Position numbers and translations under genes: made by a program
Origin: Phaeovulum molybdatiresistens
GTDB lineage: Bacteria; Pseudomonadota; Alphaproteobacteria; Rhodobacterales; Rhodobacteraceae
Assembly (NCBI RefSeq): GCF_023544865.1
Contig: NZ_JAMJFX010000013.1
Coordinates: 1 to 64,000 of the forward strand
Length of the DNA stretch: 64,000 nucleotides
Reading direction: 5' to 3'
Notes under the pieces: generated by a model
Databases searched by the model: none
The model's input: only the letters and a program-made list of their open reading frames with translations
Told to the model about the DNA's origin: nothing
Shown: one piece after another, positions 45,747 through 54,296 of the stretch
Layout: each line of letters starts with the position of its first letter
How positions within the stretch are numbered: the stretch's first letter is position 1

Positions 45747-47102
45747 ATGAAAAAATTCCTCATGGCCGCGTTGGGCGGAACCGTCGCCGGGGCGCTGATG
45801 ACCACACAGGTGGCGGCCCCGCTGCTGGCGCAGGAAGCGACCAAGCCGTCCTCGGTTTATGAACAGCTGGACCTTTTCGGCGACATCTTTGAACGCGTCC
45901 GCGCCGATTATGTCGAAGAGGTGGATGCGGCCGAGCTGATTGAGGCGGCGATCAACGGGATGCTGTCCTCGCTTGACCCGCATTCCGGCTATCTGCCGCC
46001 CGAAGATTACGATGACATGCGCGTCCAGACCCGCGGATCGTTCGGCGGTCTGGGGATTGAGGTCACCCAGGAAGAAGGTTTCGTCAAGGTCGTGGCGCCC
46101 ATGGATGAAACGCCAGCGGCGGCGGCGGGCATCCAGGCGGGCGATTTCATCACCCATGTCGATGGCGAATCCGTTCTGGGCCTGACGCTGGATCAGGCGG
46201 TGGACCGGATGCGCGGTCCGGTCGGGTCGGAAATCATCATCACCGTGGTCCGCGAAGGCGTGGCAGAGCCCTTTGACGTGTCGATCATCCGCGACACGAT
46301 CAAGCTGACCGCCGTGCGCGGCCGGACCGAGGGTGAAACCGTTGTGCTGCGCATCACCACCTTCAACGACCAGACCTTTGCCAACCTTCAGGAAAGCCTG
46401 AAGAAAGCCGTGGATGAGGTCGGCGGCATGGACAAGGTCAATGGCTTTGTTCTGGACATGCGCAACAACCCCGGCGGCCTGCTTAACCAGGCGATCGAGG
46501 TGTCCGACGCCTTCCTTGACGCGGGCGAAATCGTTTCAACCCGCGGCCGGCACCCCGAGGAAAGCGAACGTTTCAACGCAACACCCGGGGACCTGGCCGA
46601 AGGCAAGCCGATCGTGGTGCTGATCAACGGCGGCTCGGCCTCGGCTTCGGAAATCGTCACCGGGGCGCTGCAGGATCACCGCCGCGCCATTGTCGTGGGC
46701 ACGAAAAGCTTCGGCAAGGGATCGGTTCAGACGGTGATGCCGATCCGGGGCGAGGCGGCAATGCGCCTGACCACCGCGCGGTATTACACGCCTTCGGGGC
46801 GGTCGATCCAGGCGATGGGGATCGCCCCCGACATCATCGTGCAACAGCCGGTTCGCCCGCCCGTCACAGGCGAGGAGGAAACCGATGAGGCGAACGGGGC
46901 GCATGACCGGTCCGAGGCGGATCTGCGCGGGTCACTGTCCAACGACTCCATGACCGAGGATGAAAAGCGTCTGGCCGATGAGGAGCTTGCGCGCGCCGAG
47001 GCCGCGGCAAAGCTGCGCGAACAGGATTATCAGTTGGCCTATGCACTGGATATCCTGCGCGGATTCAGCGCACTTGCCCCCGCCTACAGCCAGGGCAAGT
47101 AA
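45747..47102 (+). CDS. ctpA: Carboxyl-terminal processing protease (S41)
   Basis: Periplasmic serine protease with Ser-Lys dyad. The N-terminal signal (MKKFLMAALGGTVAGALMTT, cleavage near LLAQEA) is followed by SSLDPHSGYLPPEDYDDMRV, a PDZ domain (FGGLGIEVTQEEGFVKVVAP), NNPGGLLNQAI, and the catalytic Ser in INGGSASASEIVTGAL with the Lys in GTKSFGKGSVQTV. The 451-residue product probably acts in cell-wall enzyme turnover. It lies 3 bases after the envC-like gene. A strong terminator follows. Confidence 0.95.
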   Translation: MKKFLMAALGGTVAGALMTTQVAAPLLAQEATKPSSVYEQLDLFGDIFERVRADYVEEVDAAELIEAAINGMLSSLDPHSGYLPPEDYDDMRVQTRGSFGGLGIEVTQEEGFVKVVAPMDETPAAAAGIQAGDFITHVDGESVLGLTLDQAVDRMRGPVGSEIIITVVREGVAEPFDVSIIRDTIKLTAVRGRTEGETVVLRITTFNDQTFANLQESLKKAVDEVGGMDKVNGFVLDMRNNPGGLLNQAIEVSDAFLDAGEIVSTRGRHPEESERFNATPGDLAEGKPIVVLINGGSASASEIVTGALQDHRRAIVVGTKSFGKGSVQTVMPIRGEAAMRLTTARYYTPSGRSIQAMGIAPDIIVQQPVRPPVTGEEETDEANGAHDRSEADLRGSLSNDSMTEDEKRLADEELARAEAAAKLREQDYQLAYALDILRGFSALAPAYSQGK

Positions 47103-47116
47103 CCAACCTGAACGCC

Positions 47117-47142
47117 AAGGGGGCCGCAGGGCCCCCTTTTTT
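47117..47142 (+). terminator. Rho-independent terminator after ctpA
   Basis: AAGGGGGCC pairs with GGCCCCCTT around GCAG and continues into a run of T (47137-47142). It lies 14 bases after ctpA and before rppH. Confidence 0.85.
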
Positions 47143-47159
47143 ACAGCCATGAGAACGTG

Positions 47160-47645
47160 ATGACCAAGACCGACCCGACCTTGCTACCCTATCGTCCCTG
47201 TGTCGGCGTGGTTCTGATGAACCGCGTGGGACTGATCTTTGCCGGTCAGCGCATCGACAGCCCGACACCCGCCTGGCAGATGCCCCAGGGCGGTATTGAT
47301 GATGGTGAAAAGCCCCGCGCGGCGGCGCTGCGCGAATTGTGGGAAGAAACCGGCGTCACCGACGACCTGGTGGAATTCGTCGCCAAGACGCCGGAATGGG
47401 TCACCTATGACCTTCCGCCCGACCTTCTGGGCAAGGTCTGGGGCGGGAAATACCGTGGCCAACGGCAGAAATGGTTTCTGTTCCGCTTCCTTGGCCGCGA
47501 CGACCAGATCCGCATCGACACCGACCACCCGGAATTTTCCACATGGCGCTGGATCGACGCCGACGACATGGTCGCCTCAATCGTGCCGTTCAAGCGATCG
47601 GTTTATGAACAGGTGGTCGGCGCCTTTCGTGACCACCTGGCCTGA
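47160..47645 (+). CDS. rppH: RNA pyrophosphohydrolase RppH (Nudix)
   Basis: Removes pyrophosphate from 5' triphosphate ends of mRNA to start decay. The Nudix box [20 protein letters not shown], followed by TG, is complete, and WQMPQGGI precedes it. The N-terminal [13 protein letters not shown] and [13 protein letters not shown] are typical of RppH. I start at ATG 47160; a GTG immediately before (47157) is the alternative. The 161-residue size fits. Confidence 0.94.
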   Translation: MTKTDPTLLPYRPCVGVVLMNRVGLIFAGQRIDSPTPAWQMPQGGIDDGEKPRAAALRELWEETGVTDDLVEFVAKTPEWVTYDLPPDLLGKVWGGKYRGQRQKWFLFRFLGRDDQIRIDTDHPEFSTWRWIDADDMVASIVPFKRSVYEQVVGAFRDHLA

Positions 47646-47657
47646 CCGGGCAGGGGT

Positions 47658-48503
47658 TCAGAAATCCAGACCAAGGTCCAGCGTGCGCGCCGAATGGGTC
47701 AGCGCCCCGCTGGAGATGTAATCGACCCCGGTCGCGGCAACCTCGGCGATGCGGTCCAGGCGCATGTTGCCCGACGCCTCGAGCACCAAGCGACCGGCGT
47801 TGATGGCGACGGCGGCGCGCAGGGTGGGGGTGTCCATGTTATCCAGCAAGATGACATCGGCCCCGCCGACGCCAAGCGCCTCTTCCAACTGGCGCAGGCT
47901 GTCCACCTCCAGCTCAACCCGCATCATGTGGCTGCGGGCGGCACGGGCAGCCTGCAGAACCTGACGCACCCCGCCGGCAGCAGCGATGTGATTGTCCTTG
48001 ATCAGGATCGCATCCGACAGGCCAAAGCGATGGTTCGACCCGCCGCCATGCTGCACCGCCAGCTTTTCCACCATGCGCAGGCCCGGCGTCGTCTTGCGGG
48101 TGCAGGTGATGCGGGCCTTGGTGCCCTTGGTCTGCGCCACGAACGCGGCGGTCAGGGTGGCAATGCCGCTAAGCCGCCCCGCGAAATTCAACGCGACCCG
48201 TTCCGCCATCAGGATCGAGCTGGCCGCGCCCTCAATCTCCATCAGGGTCGCGCCGGGGGTGCAGGGCTGGCCGTCGGCAACCAGCACGCGGATTTGCAGC
48301 ACCGGATCGATCAGCCGGAACGCAAGCGCCGCGATCTGCATGCCCGACACCACGCCCGGTTCGCGTGCGTTCAGCCGCGCCTTGTAGCGCGCGCCCGCGG
48401 GAACCACCGCGCGGGTGGTGACATCGCCCATCGGCGACAGATCTTCGGTCAGCGCGGCGCGGACCAGCGGTTCCAGCAGGAAATCGGGCAGGGGGGCGGT
48501 CAT
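47658..48503 (-). CDS. nadC: Nicotinate-nucleotide pyrophosphorylase (carboxylating)
   Basis: Quinolinate phosphoribosyltransferase, the third de novo NAD step. FLLEPLVRAALTEDLSPMGD, ITCTRKTTPGLRMVEKLAV, HRFGLSDAILIKDNHIAAAG and LEASGNMRLDRIAEVAATGV are the family signatures. It begins with an ATGA overlap of nadB and is the last gene of nadA-nadB-nadC. The convergent rppH gene ends 12 bases away. Confidence 0.95.
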   Translation of the reverse strand: MTAPLPDFLLEPLVRAALTEDLSPMGDVTTRAVVPAGARYKARLNAREPGVVSGMQIAALAFRLIDPVLQIRVLVADGQPCTPGATLMEIEGAASSILMAERVALNFAGRLSGIATLTAAFVAQTKGTKARITCTRKTTPGLRMVEKLAVQHGGGSNHRFGLSDAILIKDNHIAAAGGVRQVLQAARAARSHMMRVELEVDSLRQLEEALGVGGADVILLDNMDTPTLRAAVAINAGRLVLEASGNMRLDRIAEVAATGVDYISSGALTHSARTLDLGLDF

Positions 48504-50062
48504 GCGGTTTCCTCCAGGGCTTGGGCGCGGATTTGCAACGCCTCGGCAAGGGTCAGGCGCGAACGGTGCGCCTGCGCCGGATCGGCCTGCGGATAATCGG
48601 CGCGGAAATGCCCGCCCCGGCTTTCGCGGCGCAGATAGGCGGCGGCGGCGATCAGCGTAGCGGTAGCGGTCATATTGCGCAACGTTTCCGAGGTCGCGTT
48701 GAGCTCAATCTCGGCAATGACAGAAAGCGCCTGGCGCAGGCCCTGTGCGGTGCGCACGACCCCGACACCATCGGTCATCGCCTGACGCAACCGAGCCACG
48801 GCGACCTCATCTACCGCCGCGCCGCCTTGCGGAAAATCCAGCACAACCGGCGGCGCATCGACCGGGGCGGGAAGCATCGCGGCAATGTCCAGCGCGCAGC
48901 GGCGGGCGTAAACCAGCGCCTCCAGCAAGCCGTTGGACGCAAGCCGGTTCGCCCCGTGCAGCCCCGTGGATGAGGCCTCGCCACAGACCCAAAGATTGCC
49001 AAGGCTGGCATGGCCCTGCGGGTCTGTCGCAACGCCGCCCATGTGGTAATGCGCGGCTGCGGCGACGGGAATGGGCTGCGAAACAGGGTCTATTCCGGCC
49101 CTTTTGCAGGCTTCGGCAACCGCGGGAAAGCGGGTCAGAACCTCGGCGCCCAGCACGGAACGTGTGTCAAGCGCGGGGCGCCGCCCGGCCTGTGTTTCGC
49201 TATAGACCGCGCGGGCAACGATATCGCGCGGGGCAAGTTCGGCATCGGGGTGGACCGTCAGCATGAAGCGTTCACCCGCGCTGTTGATAAGCGTGGCCCC
49301 TTCGCCGCGCAACGCCTCGGTCGCCAGGGGGGCGGGATCTTCGCCCGAGGCGATCGCGGTGGGGTGGAACTGGACGAATTCCGCATCGGCAATGACGGCA
49401 CCGGCACGGGCGGCCATGCCGATCACCTGGCCCCGGATGCGCGGCGGATTGGTGGTCACCGCGAACAAGCCGCCGGAACCGCCACCCGCCAGCAGCACCG
49501 CGGTGCCTTCGACCAGAATCCGTCCCGACGGGAACCCGGCACGTTCGACCCATACCCCGGCCACCTGGCCATCGCGCAGGTCCAGCCCCGAGGCGAGGAC
49601 ACCTTCGGCGACCTGCACGGACGGGGTTTCCCGAACCGCGGCGATCAGCGTCTGCATGATTTCATGCCCCGCCTGATCGCCCTTGACCCGGACCACGCGC
49701 GCGGTCGAATGGGCAGCCTCACGCGACATGACATAGCCGCCCTTGGCATCCCGGTCGAAGGGGGTGCCCAGATCGGTCAGGTCAAGGATGTGTTGGCGCG
49801 CCTCGGCGGTGACCATCTGCGCGATTGCCGCATCCACCGTGCCGGCACCGGCGCGCACGGTATCCTGGGCATGGGCCTCGGGCGTGTCGTTAGCGGCCAT
49901 CGCGGCGGCAACACCCCCCTGCGCCCAGGCGGATGAGGCCCCGACACCCAGAATTTCCGGCGAGATAACCAGAACCGGATGGGGCGCCAGCTTCAGCGCG
50001 GCATAAAGCGCGCCCAGACCTGCGCCCACGATGATCACGCGATCAGTGCGGATCGTGGTCAC
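48500..50062 (-). CDS. nadB: L-aspartate oxidase
   Basis: FAD enzyme that oxidises aspartate to iminoaspartate. The FAD motif VIIVGAGLGALYAALKLAP begins the protein. GVGASSAWAQGGVAAAM, AAHYHMGGVATDPQGHASL, and WVCGEASSTGLHGANRLASN are characteristic of the succinate-dehydrogenase flavoprotein family, and the protein has 520 residues. Both ends overlap neighbours by ATGA, so expression is coupled with nadA and nadC. Iminoaspartate passes to NadA. Confidence 0.95.
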   Translation of the reverse strand: MTTIRTDRVIIVGAGLGALYAALKLAPHPVLVISPEILGVGASSAWAQGGVAAAMAANDTPEAHAQDTVRAGAGTVDAAIAQMVTAEARQHILDLTDLGTPFDRDAKGGYVMSREAAHSTARVVRVKGDQAGHEIMQTLIAAVRETPSVQVAEGVLASGLDLRDGQVAGVWVERAGFPSGRILVEGTAVLLAGGGSGGLFAVTTNPPRIRGQVIGMAARAGAVIADAEFVQFHPTAIASGEDPAPLATEALRGEGATLINSAGERFMLTVHPDAELAPRDIVARAVYSETQAGRRPALDTRSVLGAEVLTRFPAVAEACKRAGIDPVSQPIPVAAAAHYHMGGVATDPQGHASLGNLWVCGEASSTGLHGANRLASNGLLEALVYARRCALDIAAMLPAPVDAPPVVLDFPQGGAAVDEVAVARLRQAMTDGVGVVRTAQGLRQALSVIAEIELNATSETLRNMTATATLIAAAAYLRRESRGGHFRADYPQADPAQAHRSRLTLAEALQIRAQALEETA

Positions 50063-51111
50063 TTGGACAGGTTCCGCGACAGGTCAATCATCCGCTGCAC
50101 CGAAATGCGGGCTTTTTCCGAAATCGCGGGATCGACGACGACCTCTTCGGTCATCGTGTGCAGCGACCACAGGATTTTCTCCAGCGTGATCTTTTTCATG
50201 TAGGGGCACATGTTGCAGGGGCCGACGAATTCCACCTCGGGCAGGGCGTCGGCGATGTTCGAGGCCATCGAACATTCCGTCACCAGCATCGCCCGGCCCG
50301 GCTTTTCGCGGTGCACATAGTCGATGATGCCCGAGGTCGAGCCGGAAAAATCCGCCTCGGCCACCACATCGGGGGGGCATTCGGGGTGTGCAATGATGCG
50401 GGTGTCGGGCCAGTGGCTGCGAAAATCACGCAGGTCCTGGGGGGTGTATTGTTCATGCACGATGCAGGACCCGGCCCACCAGACGACCTTTTTCTGCGGC
50501 ACCTGCTTGGCCACGTTCTGCGCCAGGTACTGGTCAGGCGTCATGATCACCAGATCGCTTTCCATTGCCGCCACGATCTGCGCGGCATTGGAGGAGGTGC
50601 AACAGATGTCAGACGCGGCCTTCACCTCGGCGGTGGTGTTGACGTAGGACACCACCGGCGCGCCGGGGTATTTGGCGCGCATTTCGGCGATGCCTTCGGC
50701 AGTGATCGATTCCGCCAGCGAACAGCCGGCCTCCATGTCCGGGATCAGAACCGTCTTTGCGGGGTTCAGGATCTTGGAAGTTTCGGCCATGAAGTGCACG
50801 CCGCACTGCACGATCACATCGGCTTCGACCTTGGTCGCCTCGATCGCAAGCTGCAGGCTGTCGCCCACCACATCGGCAACGCCGTGAAAGATTTCCGGCG
50901 TCATGTAGTTATGGGCCAGGATCACGGCATTGCGATCCCGTTTCAGGGCGTTGATCGCCCGGATATAGGGCGCGTAACGGGCGAAATCCGGGAACGGAAC
51001 CACGCGATCCATGCGCGCATGGATGTCGCGCATCTCCTCGGCCAGCGTGACAGAGGGCGCGAGGTCATAGGCCTCGGCCAGGGTGGCGCGCATCGTGGCG
51101 AAGTCCAGCAT
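50059..51111 (-). CDS. nadA: Quinolinate synthase A
   Basis: 4Fe-4S enzyme that condenses iminoaspartate and dihydroxyacetone phosphate. NAVILAHNYMTPEIFHGVAD, VIVQCGVHFMAETSKILNP and VGPCNMCPYMKKITLE show three conserved Cys regions, including the CxxC near the end. I chose ATG at 51111 with a GGGGGGAGGA site upstream (350 residues); the frame back to 51198 lies in the regulatory gap. First gene of the nad operon. A symmetric dyad lies 67-92 bases upstream. Confidence 0.95.
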   Translation of the reverse strand: MLDFATMRATLAEAYDLAPSVTLAEEMRDIHARMDRVVPFPDFARYAPYIRAINALKRDRNAVILAHNYMTPEIFHGVADVVGDSLQLAIEATKVEADVIVQCGVHFMAETSKILNPAKTVLIPDMEAGCSLAESITAEGIAEMRAKYPGAPVVSYVNTTAEVKAASDICCTSSNAAQIVAAMESDLVIMTPDQYLAQNVAKQVPQKKVVWWAGSCIVHEQYTPQDLRDFRSHWPDTRIIAHPECPPDVVAEADFSGSTSGIIDYVHREKPGRAMLVTECSMASNIADALPEVEFVGPCNMCPYMKKITLEKILWSLHTMTEEVVVDPAISEKARISVQRMIDLSRNLSK

Positions 51112-51177
51112 GGGTAATCCTCCCCCCAAGACCGAAGACGGATGCCATTTAAGGATTGCGGGGGCCGAGTTCCACGG

Positions 51178-51203
51178 GAAAAGTGCACCTTGGGTCACTT
51201 TTC
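51178..51203. promoter_or_regulatory. 26-base operator-like dyad before nadA
   Basis: GAAAAGTG and CACTTTTC are perfect inverted arms around a 10-base centre; within the centre CC and GG are also symmetric. It lies between the dctD-like stop (51220) and the nadA start (51111). The layout suggests a dimeric regulator controlling nadA-nadB-nadC. A terminator of the upstream unit is the alternative, but there is no T-run outside the stem. Confidence 0.5.
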
Positions 51204-51219
51204 TGCCGGGCGGGCACGG

Positions 51220-52524
51220 TCAGGCACGAATTCCATAGCGGTTCATCTTGTCGTTCAACGTCCGCCGCGGCATCCCAAGCGCCTGCGCGGCGCGTTCGGT
51301 ATTGCCGCGGCAGCGTTCCAGCGTGGCGCGGATTTCGCGCGCCTCAAACTGTGCCACCCGATCGGCCAGCGTTTCGGCGGGCGCGGCCGCGGCGGGCGGC
51401 ACATCGGGCAGGTCCAGGCCCAGCGCAAAACGTTCGGCGGCTGCCTTCAGTTCGCGCACATTGCCGGGCCAGGGTCGGCGCAGCAGGGCCCCACGCAAGG
51501 CAAAGGGAAGGTCAGGCAAGGGGCGGCCATAGCGGCTTGCGGCAAGGCGGGCGAAATGCGCAAAGATCAGGGTGATATCATCCCCCAGTTCGCGCAGCGC
51601 GGGTGTGGCGATTTCGGCACCCGCCAGGCGGTAGAAAAGATCCGGGCGAAAACTGCCGTCCAGCGTCATCGCCCGCAGGTCGGCCTTGGACGTTGCCACG
51701 ACCCGAAGCGCCAGCGGGCGCAGACGGTTTTCGCCCAGCCGTTCCACCTGACGTTCCTGCAGCGCGCGCAGCAACTTGGCCTGAAGCGGGGGCGGCAGGG
51801 CTTCGACCTCATCCAGAACCAGGGTGCCGCCGTGCGCCGACTCAAGCTTGCCCGGCTTTTCCGGCGCCCCGGGAAAGGCACCGGCGGCATGGCCGAACAT
51901 TTCGGATTCAAACAGTGCTTCGGGCAGGGCGGCGCAGTTGATCGCGACATAGGGGCCCTGGGCACGGGGGCCCTGGCTGTGCAGGGCGCGCGCCACAAGT
52001 TCCTTGCCGGTGCCCGTTTCCCCGGTGACGACGACATCAACATCCAGCACGGCCAGCGCGGCAACACGGTCGCGCAGGGCGATGATCGCCGCAGAGTCAC
52101 CCAGGATCGCGCCGCTTTCCCGAACCCGCACCGCATCCTGCAGGCGCGCGAGTTCTTCGCGCGTGGCGCGGGCGCGCAGGGTGCGATCCAGCACCATCAG
52201 CAGATGGGCCGCATCATAGGGCTTTTCCAGAAAATCCTCGGCGCCCATGCGGATCGCGCGCACCGCATGGGGCACATCACCATGCCCGGTCAGCATGATG
52301 ACGGGCAGGTCGCCACCGCGGGCGCGAAGTGCCTCTAGCAGGGCGAACCCGTCCATGCCGGGCATCCGCAGATCGGTGATCAGCGCATCGGGGTGATCCG
52401 GGGCCGCCAGGGCCTGCGCGCCGGATGTGAACCCCTGCACCCGATGGCCGCCCGCCTCGATCAGATCGCACAGGGCGGCCAGGTGGTCGGCATCATCATC
52501 GACAACATGGACAAGCGCGTTCAT
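51220..52524 (-). CDS. NtrC/DctD-family response regulator with GAFPGA loop
   Basis: The N-terminal receiver has the phospho-acceptor D51 in DALITDLRMPGMDG and conserved K101. The AAA+ domain shows Walker A (VVTGETGTGKELVARAL), GTLVLDEVEALPP as Walker B and PWPGNVRELKAAAERFAL. The C-terminal Fis-type helix-turn-helix is GNTERAAQALGMPRRTLNDK. The sigma-54-contact loop, normally GAFTGA, reads GAFPGA at residues 215-220. It overlaps dctB by ATGA. It is probably the partner of that kinase and the regulator of the transporter genes upstream. Sigma-54 dependence is uncertain. Confidence 0.9.
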   Translation of the reverse strand: MNALVHVVDDDADHLAALCDLIEAGGHRVQGFTSGAQALAAPDHPDALITDLRMPGMDGFALLEALRARGGDLPVIMLTGHGDVPHAVRAIRMGAEDFLEKPYDAAHLLMVLDRTLRARATREELARLQDAVRVRESGAILGDSAAIIALRDRVAALAVLDVDVVVTGETGTGKELVARALHSQGPRAQGPYVAINCAALPEALFESEMFGHAAGAFPGAPEKPGKLESAHGGTLVLDEVEALPPPLQAKLLRALQERQVERLGENRLRPLALRVVATSKADLRAMTLDGSFRPDLFYRLAGAEIATPALRELGDDITLIFAHFARLAASRYGRPLPDLPFALRGALLRRPWPGNVRELKAAAERFALGLDLPDVPPAAAAPAETLADRVAQFEAREIRATLERCRGNTERAAQALGMPRRTLNDKMNRYGIRA

Positions 52525-54296
52525 TCGGCGGCCTCCTGGCCGGATTGTGCGCGCGGCAGGATTACCGTGACCGTGGTGCCGACGCCCAAGGTGGATTTAA
52601 TCTCGATGCGGCCGCCGAATTCGGCAATGATTGCCTGAGAGATGGCAAGCCCAAGGCCAAGCCCCTCGCCGCTTTCCTTGGTGGAAAAGAACGGCTCGGC
52701 CACGCGTTTCAGGTGATCGGGCGCGATCCCGGCGCCGGTATCCTGCACGGTGATGCGGGCTTCGGGCCCGGTCGTCGTGATGCCGATGGATACCGCGCCA
52801 TCGGCTCGGCCATCGACCGCGTCCAGCGCGTTCAGAAGCAGATTGACACAGACCTGTTCCAGCCGGACCGCCCCGGCCCGCACCAAAACAGGCTCTGTTC
52901 CGCCAGAAGACGTGGGGTAGACCCCAACCGCGCGGGCACGGGGCTGCACCAGTTCCAGCGCGTTTTCCACCGGGGCCGCAAGCGCAATGACGTCCAGGGT
53001 ATTCGGCTCTTTCCGGCTGAAGGTCTTGAGATGCTTGGTCGTGCGCTGCATCCGGCGGATCAGCCCGCGCGCGGTTTCGATGCGCGTGGCGGTGCGCGCG
53101 GTATCGCCCTGCGGCAGGGACATTTCGGCGGCGGCAAGCGTCGCCTCCATCGCCGCAAGTGGCTGGCTGATTTCATGGACGATCGCGGCAGACATGCGGC
53201 CCAGCGCGGCCATTTTTTCGGAATGGACCAACACCTCTTGCGCCGATCGCAGACTGGCTTCGGTCTGGCGGCGGGCCTCAATCTCGCGGGCAAGGGCGCG
53301 GGTTCGTTCGGTCACCTTTTCCTCCAGCAGGTCCGATTGGCGCAGGCGCAGTGCGACCAACTGCCTGCGCTGACGCTGAATTTTCGCGACACCAGCAGCG
53401 ATCAAAGCCAGAACAGCCACAGCCAGCGCCCAGGCCGCCGCAGCACCCTGCACCGGCGCGACCGGACCGGCCGCCAGCAGCTGCCAGCCTTCACCGGGAA
53501 TATCGGCGGTGCGCACGCGCATCATGCGGCCCACCCCGTCCCGCAGCGCAAATGCATCCGCCGCACCGACCAGAAGCGGTGCGGCGCTGGCGGGATCGGT
53601 GCCATCATAGGTGCGCTGTTCGGCCAACCGCGCCTGCGCCTGCGACCCCAGCAGGCGCAGCGGGCGATAAAGCCAGGACGGGTCGCCCGACAGAAAGACC
53701 ACGCCATCGGCATCCGCCAACGCGGTTGATGACCGCGCCGAGGCCCAGGTTTGTTGCAGCGGCATCAGGTCGATCTTGACCACCAGAACCCCGGGACCGC
53801 GCGCGCCACCCTCAATCAGTGTGGACAAAAAATATCCCGGCAAGCGTGTGGTCACGCCGATGGCATAGAAACCACCGCGGCCATTGGCCAAGGCATCGGT
53901 AAAATAGGGGCGGAAGCCGTAATCCTGGCCCACGAAACTATCCGCCTGATCCCAGTTCGAGGCCGCAAGGGTCCGGCCCTGCGCATCCATCAGATACAGA
54001 TGCGTGGCCCCGGTGTGCCGCACCAGCGTTTCCAGATAGCGGTTTGCGGCATCAATCGCCGCGGGGCTTTCGGGCGCGCGGATCGCATCGCGGATACGCG
54101 CATCCTCGGCCGCGACGGCGGGCAGGGATCGGAACCGCTCAATCTCGCTTTCAACGGCGCGGGCGGTCAGGATCAACGACTGATCCAGCCGCAGGTCCAG
54201 CTGTGACATGCCAATTCGTTGCGCGGTCACAAAGGCCAGGACGGCAAGCACCGCCACCGCCAGAAACAGCCAAAGGATGCCGCGCCGCGCCATCAT
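52521..54296 (-). CDS. DctB-like sensor histidine kinase
   Basis: Membrane sensor kinase of the C4-dicarboxylate type. Two membrane segments (about residues 7-25 and 287-303) flank a periplasmic double-Cache-like sensor region (GATHLYLMDAQGRTLAASNW, then FRPYFTDALANGRGGFYAIG). A coiled segment leads to the H-box SAAIVHEISQPLAAM (H374) and the ATPase domain with N, G1 and G2 boxes (NLLLNALDAV, VQDTGAGI, GEGLGLGLAI). It overlaps the regulator and lhgO by a few bases. The likely ligand is the transporter substrate. Confidence 0.9.
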   Translation of the reverse strand: MMARRGILWLFLAVAVLAVLAFVTAQRIGMSQLDLRLDQSLILTARAVESEIERFRSLPAVAAEDARIRDAIRAPESPAAIDAANRYLETLVRHTGATHLYLMDAQGRTLAASNWDQADSFVGQDYGFRPYFTDALANGRGGFYAIGVTTRLPGYFLSTLIEGGARGPGVLVVKIDLMPLQQTWASARSSTALADADGVVFLSGDPSWLYRPLRLLGSQAQARLAEQRTYDGTDPASAAPLLVGAADAFALRDGVGRMMRVRTADIPGEGWQLLAAGPVAPVQGAAAAWALAVAVLALIAAGVAKIQRQRRQLVALRLRQSDLLEEKVTERTRALAREIEARRQTEASLRSAQEVLVHSEKMAALGRMSAAIVHEISQPLAAMEATLAAAEMSLPQGDTARTATRIETARGLIRRMQRTTKHLKTFSRKEPNTLDVIALAAPVENALELVQPRARAVGVYPTSSGGTEPVLVRAGAVRLEQVCVNLLLNALDAVDGRADGAVSIGITTTGPEARITVQDTGAGIAPDHLKRVAEPFFSTKESGEGLGLGLAISQAIIAEFGGRIEIKSTLGVGTTVTVILPRAQSGQEAAE

